64,000 nt of DNA from Neckera pumila (Eukaryota; Streptophyta; Bryopsida; Hypnales; Neckeraceae): positions 11,968,501-12,032,500 of the forward strand of contig OZ018417.1 in the NCBI GenBank assembly GCA_963969595.1. Reading direction: 5' to 3'. Shown here in pieces: positions 11,845 to 23,109 of the stretch. Below the pieces are notes generated by a model that saw only the letters and a program-made list of their open reading frames with translations, was not told where the DNA came from and searched no databases. The position numbers and the translations under genes are program-made. Numbering within the stretch: position 1 is the first letter of the stretch; every line of letters starts with the position of its first letter.

Positions 11845-11987
11845 CTTCTTCACGCCCATTCTTGTCCTGTAGAGGAGAAGAATGGCCAGTCTCAACCTTC
11901 ACAGAATGGGCGCCGCCCAAACCAGGGAGAGCCAACGAGTAAGCGCCACATCCCCATTCTGTGAAGGTTGAGACTAGCGTGAAGAAG
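11845..11987. repeat. Nested hairpin with a 23-bp perfect stem
   Basis: Bases 11888-11910 and 11953-11975 are perfect inverted copies (core AGTCTCAACCTTCACAG). Outside them a second 10-bp pair, CTTCTTCACG (11845-11854) and CGTGAAGAAG (11978-11987), closes the structure. It is likely a small fold-back element in a locally GC-richer patch. No target duplication is visible. Confidence 0.7.
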
Positions 11988-12848
11988 CACTGACTACCCC
12001 TATTGTAGGAATTGAGGGCATGTTAGGTGTACTTGAACAAAGATTCTTTTTGAGGATGAATATTACTCTGCTTCACCGTACTGAACTAGAATGGTATGAC
12101 AAGACCCAGAGTATAATAATTTAAATGAAGCAAAACAGTGCCGACACGTGAACGATGCACTTCCCACCTTGACTCCGGGCATGGAGGCTTTCGCTTTTCA
12201 AAGTTACAAGCTAGCCTGTACCATGCATTCCCGAGGCTTGACGAAGGCGTGTGTCCACGACTTTTCGGTTAGATTTTGACACAAACACATGAAAGGCTCC
12301 AAACGTTGAAAAACTTTAAGGCCCCAGAGTTTACTCTGCTGTAGAATACTCCGTACTTCCTGACGAATATCCTCCCGACTGCAATGCAACAAAGAGGTAG
12401 ACTAGTGACTTAACCAAGTCGCTGCCTGCTTATCCCGGTTGGTTTTGGTGTGGCAAACCATTGATCTGAGCCAGGGAAGTGACGGTACGGTATGAATGGA
12501 GCAGCAGATCTCGGGAGAAGGGCCTCATCACAATTTGCCGCTGGCTTTGTAATTTCTCATCAGGCAAGTGTTCGATCGATTCCTCAAACTTTGATGGCCG
12601 CAAAGCAACTTCGTAATTAAGTTCGTATGAGATAGGCGCCCGGCATTGGTGGGATGTTTAGGGTCCGTTTGGTTGAATGCACAATGTGACTGAGATCTAG
12701 ATCCCCGCTTGTGGAACAATAGTGCGTGTTTGGTGACTCCAATTTAATGTAGAGCTTGTTCGTGGATAATTGTGCATGCTGAGCCACGCAATCGGCAGTA
12801 CGTGAGGAATAGATCTTTCTCCAGAACTGGGCTCCGGAGTTGAGTTAC

Positions 12849-12911
12849 GTTGCCTTGCGTAATCTCGTTGAATTACAATGATTTTTTATTATTGAGATTA
12901 TGCAAGGTAAC
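12849..12911. repeat. 18-bp-arm hairpin
   Basis: Bases 12849-12866 (GTTGCCTTGCGTAATCTC) pair with 12894-12911 apart from two mismatches, around a 27-nt AT-rich loop. It could be a short MITE or solo fold-back. Around it, 12.0-13.0 kb holds no recognised gene. Confidence 0.55.
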
Positions 12912-13091
12912 AATGACATCTTGGAGAACTTTGCGTGAAAATAGAAATAGTAATGAGGGGAGTAGTGATAGCTAATAACGCAGCCCTCTTCTTACATCGC
13001 TGAGGTCTTGCCCCTGGTATTTCTAAGTCCTCATTGGGATTTTGTTGTACTAACATGTAAATGTTCAAACGACATTTTACAGTCTACGTCA

Positions 13092-13460
13092 TTCGTGAAA
13101 ATTCTGGTCAAGTCTGGTGTGAATCCTGAGTACAGAGTGATGTTGTTTCCACAATTTCAATTCAAATTCTTGTGATATAACAGGGTGCCATATCTAGGAT
13201 CTCAATGCGTGGATTCACCCTGAAGATTTCATTTTCGTAAAGATCACGGTCAAGTCTTTATATCCTTTGTACAGAGTGATGGAATATAATTGTCCCATTC
13301 TGAAAGTCACTCACTTGTTGTGACATATCCGAGTGATACCTAAGATCTCTACGCATGGACTCCCCACCCTTAAAGAATTGAACCCTTGCCAAACCGTGGT
13401 CATCTCTTTTGTAAATACTTGTAATGGGTATGCATGCACCTTTTCGCGACAGAACACACA
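13092..13460. repeat. Two to three diverged tandem copies of a ~170-bp unit upstream of the GDU-like gene
   Basis: Copy 1 starts near 13092 (tcgtgaaaattctggtcaag) and copy 2 near 13236 (tcgtaaagatcacggtcaag). Both then contain 'gtacagagtgatg' and later 'atct...(c/a)aatgcgtggattc' or 'atctctacgcatggact' before a 'caccctgaagat' or 'acccttaaagaat' end. A third, weaker copy may begin near 13387. Divergence is substantial. Confidence 0.5.
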
Positions 13461-13670
13461 GTGATAACTAGAGTCCTTTGTCCAAACGAAGCAAATCCAA
13501 CATATTAAGTCATCACATCCGCACGCATCCCGATACAATTTCTCCTTGTTGATTGACCATCCCGGATTTCTCTGTCTCCACCAGATGCAGAAGCTCACCT
13601 AGAATCAATCTAAAAACCAACCATTGCAGTCAAATTGATCGAATCCAAGGAGAGAGTCAGGCATCAATTA

Positions 13671-15331
13671 ATGTCGTACAGAGGGCCAGGCAATTGGCGA
13701 GGCCCTGACTATGGATACGGACCTGGCGGCGTCGACAGTCCCTCAGGGACCACATCGGCATCAGCGGCGTCATCGTCGCCAGGTGGAAGCTCCAGTTTGC
13801 CGGTGTGGGCGTTGGTGCTCATCATGGTGGGCTCGGGCTTGCTCACGCTGACGGTGCTGGGTCTGTTCGTGCTGGTGTTGTGTCGCCGGCGACGCGCCCG
13901 GCGCGCTGCGATGCGGGAGGACTTGGAAGCGCGAGCGGCTTCGGAGCGCGAGACGGTGCGGATGCTGAGAGGACACGCCGAAGCCAAAGAGGTATTTTTA
14001 ACGACTTTCACCATTGACAACCTTGAGATGAAATAGCAATATCTAAGTTTATTAGTATAAACTTCACTGGGAAAGGATGAGACGTATCCCAAGGTAGTCA
14101 GCCAAAAAACATCAAAATCTTGGATGAATAGGTGCATTTTTCTTTTATTGTTTCCGTAAGACTCATTTGTTTGGCACTTTTAGATCTTGGTGTTCTTGTT
14201 GTATTAACCCCGCCTCAAATGTCTTTGAGGAGCAAAAATTCCAATGAAGGACTTTCAAGGTTCATGTAGAAACAAGGAATGGAACTAAAGGAAGAGACTT
14301 GGGTTTGTGCCGCAATTCTGAAGCCACCCTATGATTTTTGCCATTGTGTCTCAATAGTATACATTTCTAATGTACTCTATTGATACATAGTGGCTACAAA
14401 GTGGCACAAATAGTCAATCATATGAAACAAATAGAGCTTCTTACCTTATCCTCCATGAAGGTCAATATTTGATATAAACTAATTGGTTTTGTCCAAAAAA
14501 GTGCCACATGACATCTTATGATTGAGTTATGGTGATGTGAACCTCTTAAAGTTAGATTTGACATGGGAATTTAATGTTGGCACTTCCTTGGTGAATGTGA
14601 CCCTCATGTATTGTATTCATCCTGTCATAATGTAGTGTTTTGTTTGACTATTTGGATCATATATCTGTTAATTCAAAGTTAAAGGTCAGTACAGTTGCAC
14701 AACAATTTGCCATTCTTATAATCCCTAATGTGCCACAACATAATGCCAGGTCTTATTAGTATTTTGAGGTCACAGTCACATTGCTTCATTATGTGGGTAG
14801 CAGACAATTGTAATCCCTAAATCCTTCTCCTTTTTTTAAGCACCGAGGTCAGCTGAGAAGTAGAAATCAATAAACTAATCAAAACTTGGCAGTATGTTTG
14901 ATAATTTGCAAGAACCAAGAGACTTGAGAACATTATCTAGTCCACAACAGCATCAACTTATGCAGATAGTTACCATGTCTTTGGTGCTTATTGGCGTTAT
15001 GCATTTGGAGATTAGGCCCTCGAGAGATTAATCAATCTTGCATGCCCAATGTTAATGGACATTCCCTTAGGTGGAGGAGCATGCAAAGCAGTGCGCATCG
15101 GATGCAAGTGTGGAGCTCACATTTGTGGTCATGGCTGGGGAGGATCAGCCGAGCTACCTTGCGCGTCCTTCTCCTCCCATTACCTCAACGCCATTTCCTC
15201 CAGCAGAATTTGATAAAGGCGGGCAACAACAACTGGCAGCAGCAGGACTAGCTATTGCAACATCAGATCAACCTGTTTATGAGCGAACTCGTCAGAAATC
15301 TCTCCCATCCCCGTCACGAGAATCATCGTAA
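13671..15331 (+). CDS. GLUTAMINE DUMPER-like single-pass membrane protein (2 exons)
   Basis: Exons are 13671-13991 and 15071-15331; the junction keeps phase 0 and the product is 193 aa. In the known plant family, GDU proteins are short membrane proteins whose overexpression causes amino acid export, and whose cytosolic VIMAG motif binds the LOG2 ubiquitin ligase. Here residues 1-43 are Gly/Ser/Pro-rich and 44-70 form one membrane span. Residues 72-78 are a strongly basic stop-transfer stretch, and 126-140 carry VVMAGEDQPSYLARP, matching the VIMAG domain pattern (VVIMAGD..PTFLA.P). I chose the ATG at 13671 because the frame upstream has no other ATG. Arabidopsis GDU genes are, as I recall, intronless and shorter in the cytosolic linker, so the 1079-bp intron and the ~50-residue linker are unusual. 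A generic VIMAG-like coincidence is the main alternative. Confidence 0.7.
14080..14215. repeat. Dispersed repeat in the GDU-like intron, related to 57760-57900
   Basis: The stretch 'gtagtcagccaaaaaacatcaaaatcttggatgaataggtgcat' recurs in diverged form at about 57777-57823, inside the last intron of the KLCR-type gene. In both places the similarity continues through 'gtttc.gta', '(c/t)a(c/t)t' and 'ggcacttttaga.cttggtg'-like text. The element type is unknown; it lies within introns in both cases. Confidence 0.6.
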
Positions 15332-18211
15332 AATAACCCACACGGGTACCGATCTTCTTTCAATCTCGACAAAATCTATGTTTTTTAATCCCTATTTTCG
15401 CCGTTCCTGTATTCCGTTTTGTGTTATTAGGAAAGAGAGCTTTCGGCCGGCATTTGCCGTTCAATTCCCAAGGGGACTGCGCATGCTTATGTGTCATGAA
15501 TCCTACATTCACTTGTGCCAATATTGGTTTAAGTGGTAGATCAGCTTATCACCACCCAGATTTGCTATCTATGTACCTTGCAGAAGCTATTTGCCAACTC
15601 ACATATTTCTCAGATATCTGCAAGTAGAGTGAAATTTCTGTGATTTTTCAAAAAAAATTGGGACTAAATTGGTAAAGTGTAGACAGACCCATGCTAAACA
15701 ACACGCAGATGTCATGATGCTAAAGCGTTGCTAATATTGTAATAATGGGTGGGTAATTGACACAAATGAGAAGATGAGAGGGTCTAATAGATGTCGGAAT
15801 TGGGTGGTTGATGATATTGGACTGTTCTACCTTATTCTTTGTCATATATTATGTACATTTTGTACATTTGTTGTTGTGCAGAAACAAAGTTCTGTGAAAA
15901 CTGTGCTGCTTTCAATATTTTGTATCCTATGTTTATCCTTAAGTGACTTGAATTGTGCTTCACTAAGAGAAAGCCTTAGTTTACAAATTCAATCTTTGAG
16001 TTGAGCCATTCAATTTCCAAGTGTATTTCCAAATTGGCTAGCCATCCATGTGTTTGAAGTTATAAATTTATCATGATTCACTTAGAATTCATGTCAAGCC
16101 AAGCCGGCAGTTGTTTTGGTGGCATACGCCATGTTGCATGGAACCAAAGTTATTTAGGGACTATGTAAAAGTGAGTAAGTGCACCTAATCGTGACTTGTT
16201 TGTAAAACTGTCTCATTTCACACTTCGTCCAAAAATGCATTCAAGAGAATCTTCAATTTGTCTATGATTCCCTAGATGATCAACAATTTTTTTGACAATT
16301 TAACTAATGGGAACTATACTCAAATGCTTATACTACCAATTTTAGGTGAAATTACCTCACAAGGAACTACAAATTTTGAGAGCCTACATACATATTTTTT
16401 TAGTCTTGAAAAAATTTCTAGCAACTCTAAGTTATATAATGTTTGTAACCTTGCAAATCTTCCAAAACAATGGTCAATATCACATCTTTCCAACTAAAAA
16501 GTCTGTATTACATCTTTCCAACTAAAAAGTCTGTATTACATCTTTCCATCTTCAAAAAAAAACATTGACAATAAATTTCAATAACTGGATATTTCAATAA
16601 ATTAATGTAGCATTTTGGAACTTAATGTATAACACAATTAAATTCATTCAAAAAGATTGCATTGAAAACAAATGTAACATTATGTTTTAATCCCTGAATG
16701 TCCAAGGCACAACGAGGTGGTGTCTCAAAAACTTTAAATTGAAGTAGGAGTTGCTAGGATAGTGTATTTTTTGTAGAATATTTACCATTAGAAAGGTTTA
16801 AAAGTCTATTGTTTGGGATCAAATTAAAGTTTTGCAAAAAAAAATTTAATTTTTTCTCCACAAGCATTCAAACATGGCTTGCATAAAAAGTGTAAGTACT
16901 TTGACCATTGAAAAGGGACTACATCAACATGCGTAAAAGGCCAAAATAATGGAGCTCTAAGGTAACTGACCCATTTCCAACCACTAAAGCAATTACCCAT
17001 ATTTGGAGAGCAATTTTTTTGAGTGCGGAATTTTTCGTGTGTATGGAAATAGAGTTTGGAAGGATAGCATTTCTTTCCAATATTTTATTACAAAAGATGT
17101 AATTACTATGAAATTTTTTAGTGCAAGATTTACTTTGACCTATAATGGTGGTATAGACCTTTTTATTTCTGACCACAGGCTGATTGCAAAGTCGATCAAG
17201 GGCTGGTTGCAATATTGAGAGCCTCATAACAAATCATAATGTGCTGTAGATACTCCTTGAAGTGCGCCTCAACTGAACAACCTATGATCACAAAAGGAAC
17301 AGTTTATAGGTTAAAAATTAGGGGGGGGTTGGAAATGGATCGGCTACTTTATCAGAGTATTAAACCCACTATTCTTCATATCGTAAAAAATGACATGTCC
17401 TCAAGCCTTGTATACCACTGTGAAACATGTGGATATCCTCATCAAGAGTTGTAATATTTATAAGGTATAGTAAGTTGGAATGATGAGCTTTTTATTTATT
17501 ACTTGACATTGATTGCATTTGCATTTGCAATTTTGATATGATTTTAATTGCATTATCTATCTAATTGGCTAATTCTAAAAGCAATGCATCCACAATTTTT
17601 CAAGTTTTATTGGAATGAATAATTATTTTTTGCTCATGTGCATTTAAAGCATTTAATTTTGGACAATGCTAAAAAAATCAAATTTCAATACCTCCTATCA
17701 AACAGACATTGTAATCTTTTCATCTATATATCTAATCTTGTTGTTTCTTTTTGGGTCATTTTAACTCTTGAATATTGCTAGTTGGAGATCACGCAACTAA
17801 TGTTTATTGACAATCAATTCAATTATTTTGGACCCTCCTTTATAAAAATCTTGAAACTACACTTCAAATAGAAAAAAGTTTGGCCTTAAACATGTCAGGG
17901 GTAATATTAAAAACAGTACCTTCAAAATTACTTGCTACATCATTTTCAAATAAAATGTTGAAACATTTGCAGCAATTTTTCCTTCTAAACCTAAGAATTG
18001 TACAAATCCATTAGAAGTTAAAAAAATTCAAACAGTTGTATTCTATCATCTTATATATTGTTTTGGATTATTGATGATTTTATAAAATGACTTATTGATT
18101 TCCCAAATTGACGAATGATATTTTAGCAAAATTTTGATTTGATAGCACACCATGACTTGATCTAAAGTACAGATTAGATTTGGTGTTGGGATCAATTTTC
18201 CTACTATTTCA
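15332..18211. other. Intergenic DNA; one short tandem repeat
   Basis: No gene is recognised. A 28-bp unit (acatctttccaactaaaaag plus tctgtatt) is repeated at 16482-16509 and 16510-16537, with a partial third copy to 16548. The phrase 'cacctaatcgtgacttgttt' near 16187 recurs in diverged form at about 3876 and 63494, probably the edge of a dispersed repeat. A 73-codon frame at 16276-16497 and a 71-codon frame at 17003-17218 show nothing recognisable. Confidence 0.5.
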
Positions 18212-20794
18212 CTATTGCCTTCTTGGTGTTGATGGAGAATCTTTATGAGAAGCTGCTGCTTTGGCTACCATATTTGCATAATTTTCAATCCTTTCTGCAA
18301 CACTGTTTTTTGCTTGATTAATAGAATCTTTGCTTTCATCTTTCAAAGCATTGGCTTTTTCTACACTTGTGTCATAGGATTCTTCACTTGTTTGTGCAAC
18401 ATTGTTATACAATGCTTTACTTTGTTCTCTTGCAACATTGGCATTTTGAGTTGCAAAATTAGAAGCATCACCTTTAGCTTGTGTTGTCTTTTCAACAATA
18501 GTGCTATATGTATCTTTTGCAGAATTTGAAATTGCATCCCTAGCTTGTGCAGACTTGTTGCCAATTGTATTATATGTGTCTTTTGCACTATCAAAAGCTC
18601 CATCCCTTGCTTGCGCAGTTTTATTAGCAGTGTCATCATATATTTCTTTTGTCTTGTCTGTGGCCCCATTATAAGTATCCTTGCCAGTATTCACTGTGAA
18701 ATCTTTTGCTTCTTCAACTTTATTTTGTGCAGTGTGCAAAGCATTAGATGTTGAATGGATTGCGGCATCTTTAGCCTCTATTATGTTATTTCTTGCAGTT
18801 GATGCAAGGTCAGACACATTATGAAAAGCATCACTAATCAAACCAACTGTATAATCTTTTGTTGCTACAACCCCATGAAATGTGGAATCTTTTGCAGCAA
18901 CAACAACATCCTCAATAGCGTTTTTTGCGTCACTTGCAGAATCTTTAGCAGCTATTACATTATCCTTTGCAGAATCTTTAGCAGCTATTACATTATCCTT
19001 TGCAGAATCTTTAGCAGCTATTACATTATTCCTTGCAGTTGATGCAAGGTTCGAAGCATTATGATAAACATCACTTACCATACCAATTGTATAATCTTTT
19101 GTTGCCACAACCCCATGAACTGTGGAATCTTTTGCAGCAACGACAACATCTTCAATAGCGTTTTTTGCATCACTTGCAGAATCTTTAGTAGCTATTACAT
19201 TATCTCTTGCAGAGTCTTTAGCAGCTATTACATTATCCCTTGCAATTGATGCAAAGTCAGAAGCATTATGATAAGCATCACTTATCATACCAATTGCACA
19301 ATCTTTTATTGAAACAACCCCATGAACCAAGGAATCTTTCATATCAAACAATAGTATTAACAATAGATTTTTTGGCATCAATTGCAATATCTTTAGCAAC
19401 AATCACTTTAATACTTGCAGTTAATACAAAATCATCAACATTATGATAAGCATCACTTACCATACCTCGGTAATAATCTTTTGTTGCCACAACCCCATGA
19501 ATTGTGGAATCTTTTGAATTAACAATAGCAACAACAATAGAATTTTTTACATCAATTGCAATATTTTTAGTAGCTATTACATTATCCCTTGCAATTGATG
19601 CAAGGTTAGAAGCATTACGATAAGTATCACTTACCATACCTTGTGTATAATCTTTTGTTGCCTCAATACCATGAACAGTTGCCTCTTTTGCGGCTACGAC
19701 ATTATCCACAGTGGTCTTCTTTGTGTCCACCACTTTTTGAGCAACATTATGATATGTATCTTTTGTAACATCAACAACTTGGTTAGTTTTATTCACCAAT
19801 GCATCTTTCACTGCAAACACCGTTGAAACAACAGAATTTATTGCTGAGGAAACAAGTCCTTTTGAAGCATTTGTTGTATCGGTTGCTTTTTCTTTTGCAC
19901 TCGTAGATAGCTCTTTCATTGTTTCATTGGCACAAGCATTAGCATCATCAATATTTTGACTTGAGTTTTGTTTTGAAGCGGATTTTGCGGATTTTGCGGA
20001 TTCGTGTGTAGAATCTTTAGCAGCTACAACATTGTCAACAACAAGGTTCTTTGCAACAAACACCCCCAAATGTTGTTTAATATCATATTTGAATTTACTT
20101 TACTCAAATATAGTACTAAGACAATTATGATTGATTAGGTTTGGAAAGATTATTTGAACTTTGTCATTATTTGAATTTCAATGGAGATTCTTGTAGATTA
20201 ATATTTTGCAAAATTATTACATCTTTAATGCTATTTTATAAAGCATCATATGTTTGTGTAATATTGTCTATAGCTTGATTAATAGAATGAAGTCTTACAT
20301 CATCTACAACTTTGGAAATCTCCTTTTTATTATCATCAATTGCTTCAGAAGTTTTTGTTGTACCAACATTGTAATGATCTTTAGCAGTATTTGATGCCCT
20401 ATTTATCTCGTGTTCCCTAATCAAATTTTTAAAAAATCCAAATTTTGAAGTATTTGTCGACGCATTTACATTTTGATTGACGTTTATGCTAAACTTACTG
20501 TATATAATATAAACAAAGATTAAATAATTACATAATGCATATGCCAAATAGGAATAAAAGATATGAATTTGTTATATTTTAGATCTAAACATTAATATTA
20601 TTGATTTTGAAATGACTAAAATTTGATTATTATTATTATAAAAATTTGAAACTAGTATTTCGATTTGGAGCATTCACACAATAATCTTAAAATCTATATA
20701 GAACCAAATTTTATTTTTTTATTCTTCTTTCATCTTACCTGCAATCAATTGCTTCATCTACATGTTGACCTACTGATTTTTTATTGTTTGACAT
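18212..20794 (-). pseudogene. LEA-like (group 3-type) repeat protein gene with a probable 1-nt frameshift
   Basis: Proposed minus-strand exons are 20794-20739 (ATG at 20794, donor GTAAGA), 20497 to about 20308 (donor GTAAGA), and about 20048 to the stop at 18212-18214; phases agree. The product is a long hydrophilic chain of 11-residue LEA-like motifs such as AAKDSAKDNVI, set in longer units of about 60-80 residues. Each unit contains HGVVATKDYT.GM.SD.YHN and an AAKDS block. LEA_4 proteins are disordered stress protectants that fold into amphipathic helices on drying. Between 19340 and 19355 the frame shifts by one base: the reading before it ends ...SIVNTIV and homology continues one frame over with FDMKDSLVHGVV. 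So this is either a pseudogene, a sequencing error, or a gene making a truncated ~300-residue product. The acceptor near 20049 is the weakest call. Confidence 0.6.
18820..19670. repeat. Tandem coding repeats inside the LEA-like gene
   Basis: Units beginning near 18826, 19066, 19276, 19452 and 19628 share 'catcactta.cataccaa.tgtataatcttttgttgc'-type text, with periods of about 240, 210, 176 and 176 bp. Within the first unit, 18938-19035 holds three near-identical 33-bp copies (gcagaatctttagcagctat...), each encoding one 11-residue LEA motif. The differing unit lengths fit loss or gain of whole 11-mers. Confidence 0.8.
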
Positions 20795-22860
20795 TGTTCC
20801 AAATACCAATTTGCATTCAAATTTGAAATCTTATGAAGATTTCATTTTTTCCAGAGTTTTGATTTAGATTTAGGTTTCAGAAGAAGTACATAATTTATGA
20901 AATGATGAAGACAATTGAAATTAAGATGGTCATTAAATAATAGTGGTAAAAATATGATAATTGTGACAAGTGTACATCAATGTAATTTGTTTACAATGAA
21001 AATATTTATTTCTTATAAAAAACATCTCTTTAAGGAATTATTTAAATGTCTTTGAATGTTGCTAGAGCACATTTATTTTACATTTGATTTGAATGAAAAT
21101 AGTCTAATTTAAAGAAAAAAAATAGTGGCGAAATTCTAACTAAATAGTTTCTTTATTTCCCTTTTTATAAAGCTTCAAAAAAGTTGTGACATGGGAAAAA
21201 ATTAACTAGGACTCTTCTTCTCTTGACACTTTTGGTGATGATCACTTGGAGAATTTGGATTTTAGAAACCTTAAGGGTAGAGTTTTCAAAATGTTTTCAT
21301 AAAAATATTAGAATTTGGTAAAAAAATTATTGTTGGAACCATTTTGAGCAATGGGATGAATTTTTGTTGCTTTGTATCGAATGTGAATGCCTTAAAATGA
21401 ATATTCTTCAAAGTAATGGAGTACAAGTCAGCATTGAAACTTAAAGCCCAAGTGCATTGTGGATGCCAAGGTATACAACAAGGCTTTCATAACATTTTCG
21501 TAGGAAATAAAAAGCCAAATAAAAATGTTGCCAGACTAGTCTTGGCTTCAATTATGAAATTTTAGTTGTGTGGCTCAAAAATTCTATGACTTTAGTGTGT
21601 CATCTTGTAAAAGAAGTGTAATTAAAGACAACCTCAAATCCTACTAATGAAATGTTTCAAAACAATTATTAATACTATTTTTTCTAGTACGATAAATCTA
21701 GACATAAAATTCAACACTCTAAACTTTAAAACCCTCGTAAGAAGCATATGTTAGAATTATGATAGAACAGGGTATCTATTCCAATGTAATGTAGAGGTGC
21801 CAAAAGCGACCATTTAAGAGCTGATTGAAATTTATAATTCACCTGATAAAATTATTAGACAACATCCAAAATAATTAAGCAAATTATGGCCTACCGTGCC
21901 ATGATAATGGTTCAGAGTTCAACAATGTAACCATGGGAAGTCTAGAATGTAAACTTTGCAAGAGAGTGACTCCACCTTTCCCCAAACCACTTTTCAAGAT
22001 TCTATCATACTACTAAAATCATAGCTCCCTCTATAATATCACAAATCCTACCATTAATAATAGGGGCTCATGTTTGCTATGCTACGCATTCATTGTATCA
22101 CATATTAGTAAAAATTGATATATTTGAATGGAATGCATGATAATGATTTCAATAAGTCTTTGAAATAATTAGTTTTAATATTTTGTAAAAATATTTTTAA
22201 TCATGCATATTTTAAAATAATATTTTCACACAATGTTATATTACAAAAATAGAGTAGTAGTTTGTAGTCACCTATGTAATATCACTTTTACAGCTTTTAT
22301 GATTTCAAAATTCTATTGCTACTACCAAATGATTTTAGAAATTTATTCAATTGAAGTGATTTTAGATTTCACAACAATTAAGTTGTTCATGAAGTTTTTG
22401 AAATTTACAGGTTTTTCTTTTCAATTCAAAGAGTTTTTGGGTTGCCATTGTTCGTAACAATTGAATCAACTTTTGAATGCATTACAAGAAATGTGCATCT
22501 TTTACAGTATTCACCATTGCATATATATTCATTCATCATTCCATAAATTTCTATTGTACATTTCAATATATGCTTACTTATAAACAAGATTATACAAAGA
22601 TTTTAGTAATTTTTATTTGAAGACTTATTGAAATTTTTGTTCTACATTTTACCTAATACATAAAAATTCTAATAAAATTCTAATGATGAATGCATAGCGT
22701 AGCAAGCGCCAACCGCTAGTTTCTCATAAAGTATGAATCCTTTAATAAAAATTCAAAATGACATGTTGATGTGACCTCTTTTGGCTCCTTTAGAATCTAA
22801 AGGGATAAATTGTAAGACCACATGTCCATGAATCAGTGAGAGCTTTGCAGATGATCAAAA
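20795..22860. other. AT-rich intergenic DNA, no recognised gene
   Basis: No protein similarity is seen. The 16-mer 'aaagcgaccatttaag' near 21804 is repeated exactly near 39084. A 74-codon frame at 22233-22457 has no recognisable feature. Confidence 0.5.
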
Positions 22861-22873
22861 CTGGCTTAGCTCT

Positions 22874-22896
22874 TTAGGGTTAGGGTTTAGGGTTTA
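22874..22896 (+). promoter_or_regulatory. Tandem telo-box-like motifs (TTAGGGTTT) upstream of the DEAD-box gene
   Basis: The stretch contains overlapping TTAGGGTT and TAGGGTTTAGGGTTTA units, about 215 bp before the start codon. The telo-box (AAACCCTAA on the other strand) is a known plant promoter element, common in genes for ribosome biogenesis and translation. Its placement in front of a DBP8-type helicase fits that class. Further 'tagggtt' copies at 23012 and 23061 lie in the presumed 5' UTR. Use as a promoter element is inferred from position. Confidence 0.6.
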
Positions 22897-23109
22897 AGAT
22901 TGAGTCCGCACCGCGGTTGAAACTGTGATATCGTCTCCTTGTAACTTAATTGTTTGAGAAATTCTCGGGGAGGGATGTGGTGCCGGGATTGGGGTTGTTT
23001 GAATTGGAATCTAGGGTTGTGAATGCAAGTGTTTAGATTTTGGCCATGGGGAGTATGTTTTAGGGTTTGGGGTGGTTAGTTTTTAGGCTTTTTTGTTCGA
23101 GGTTTGGCC

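Noticed and set aside
13709..14137. 142-codon minus frame opposite the GDU-like exon 1
   Set aside because: It is the antisense shadow of a GC-rich coding exon. The sense strand has the membrane span and the in-phase second exon with the VIMAG motif.
22874..22896. Interstitial telomere array
   Set aside because: Only two to three irregular TTAGGGTT/TTTAGGG units are present, right before a gene start. A promoter telo-box explains this better than telomere insertion.
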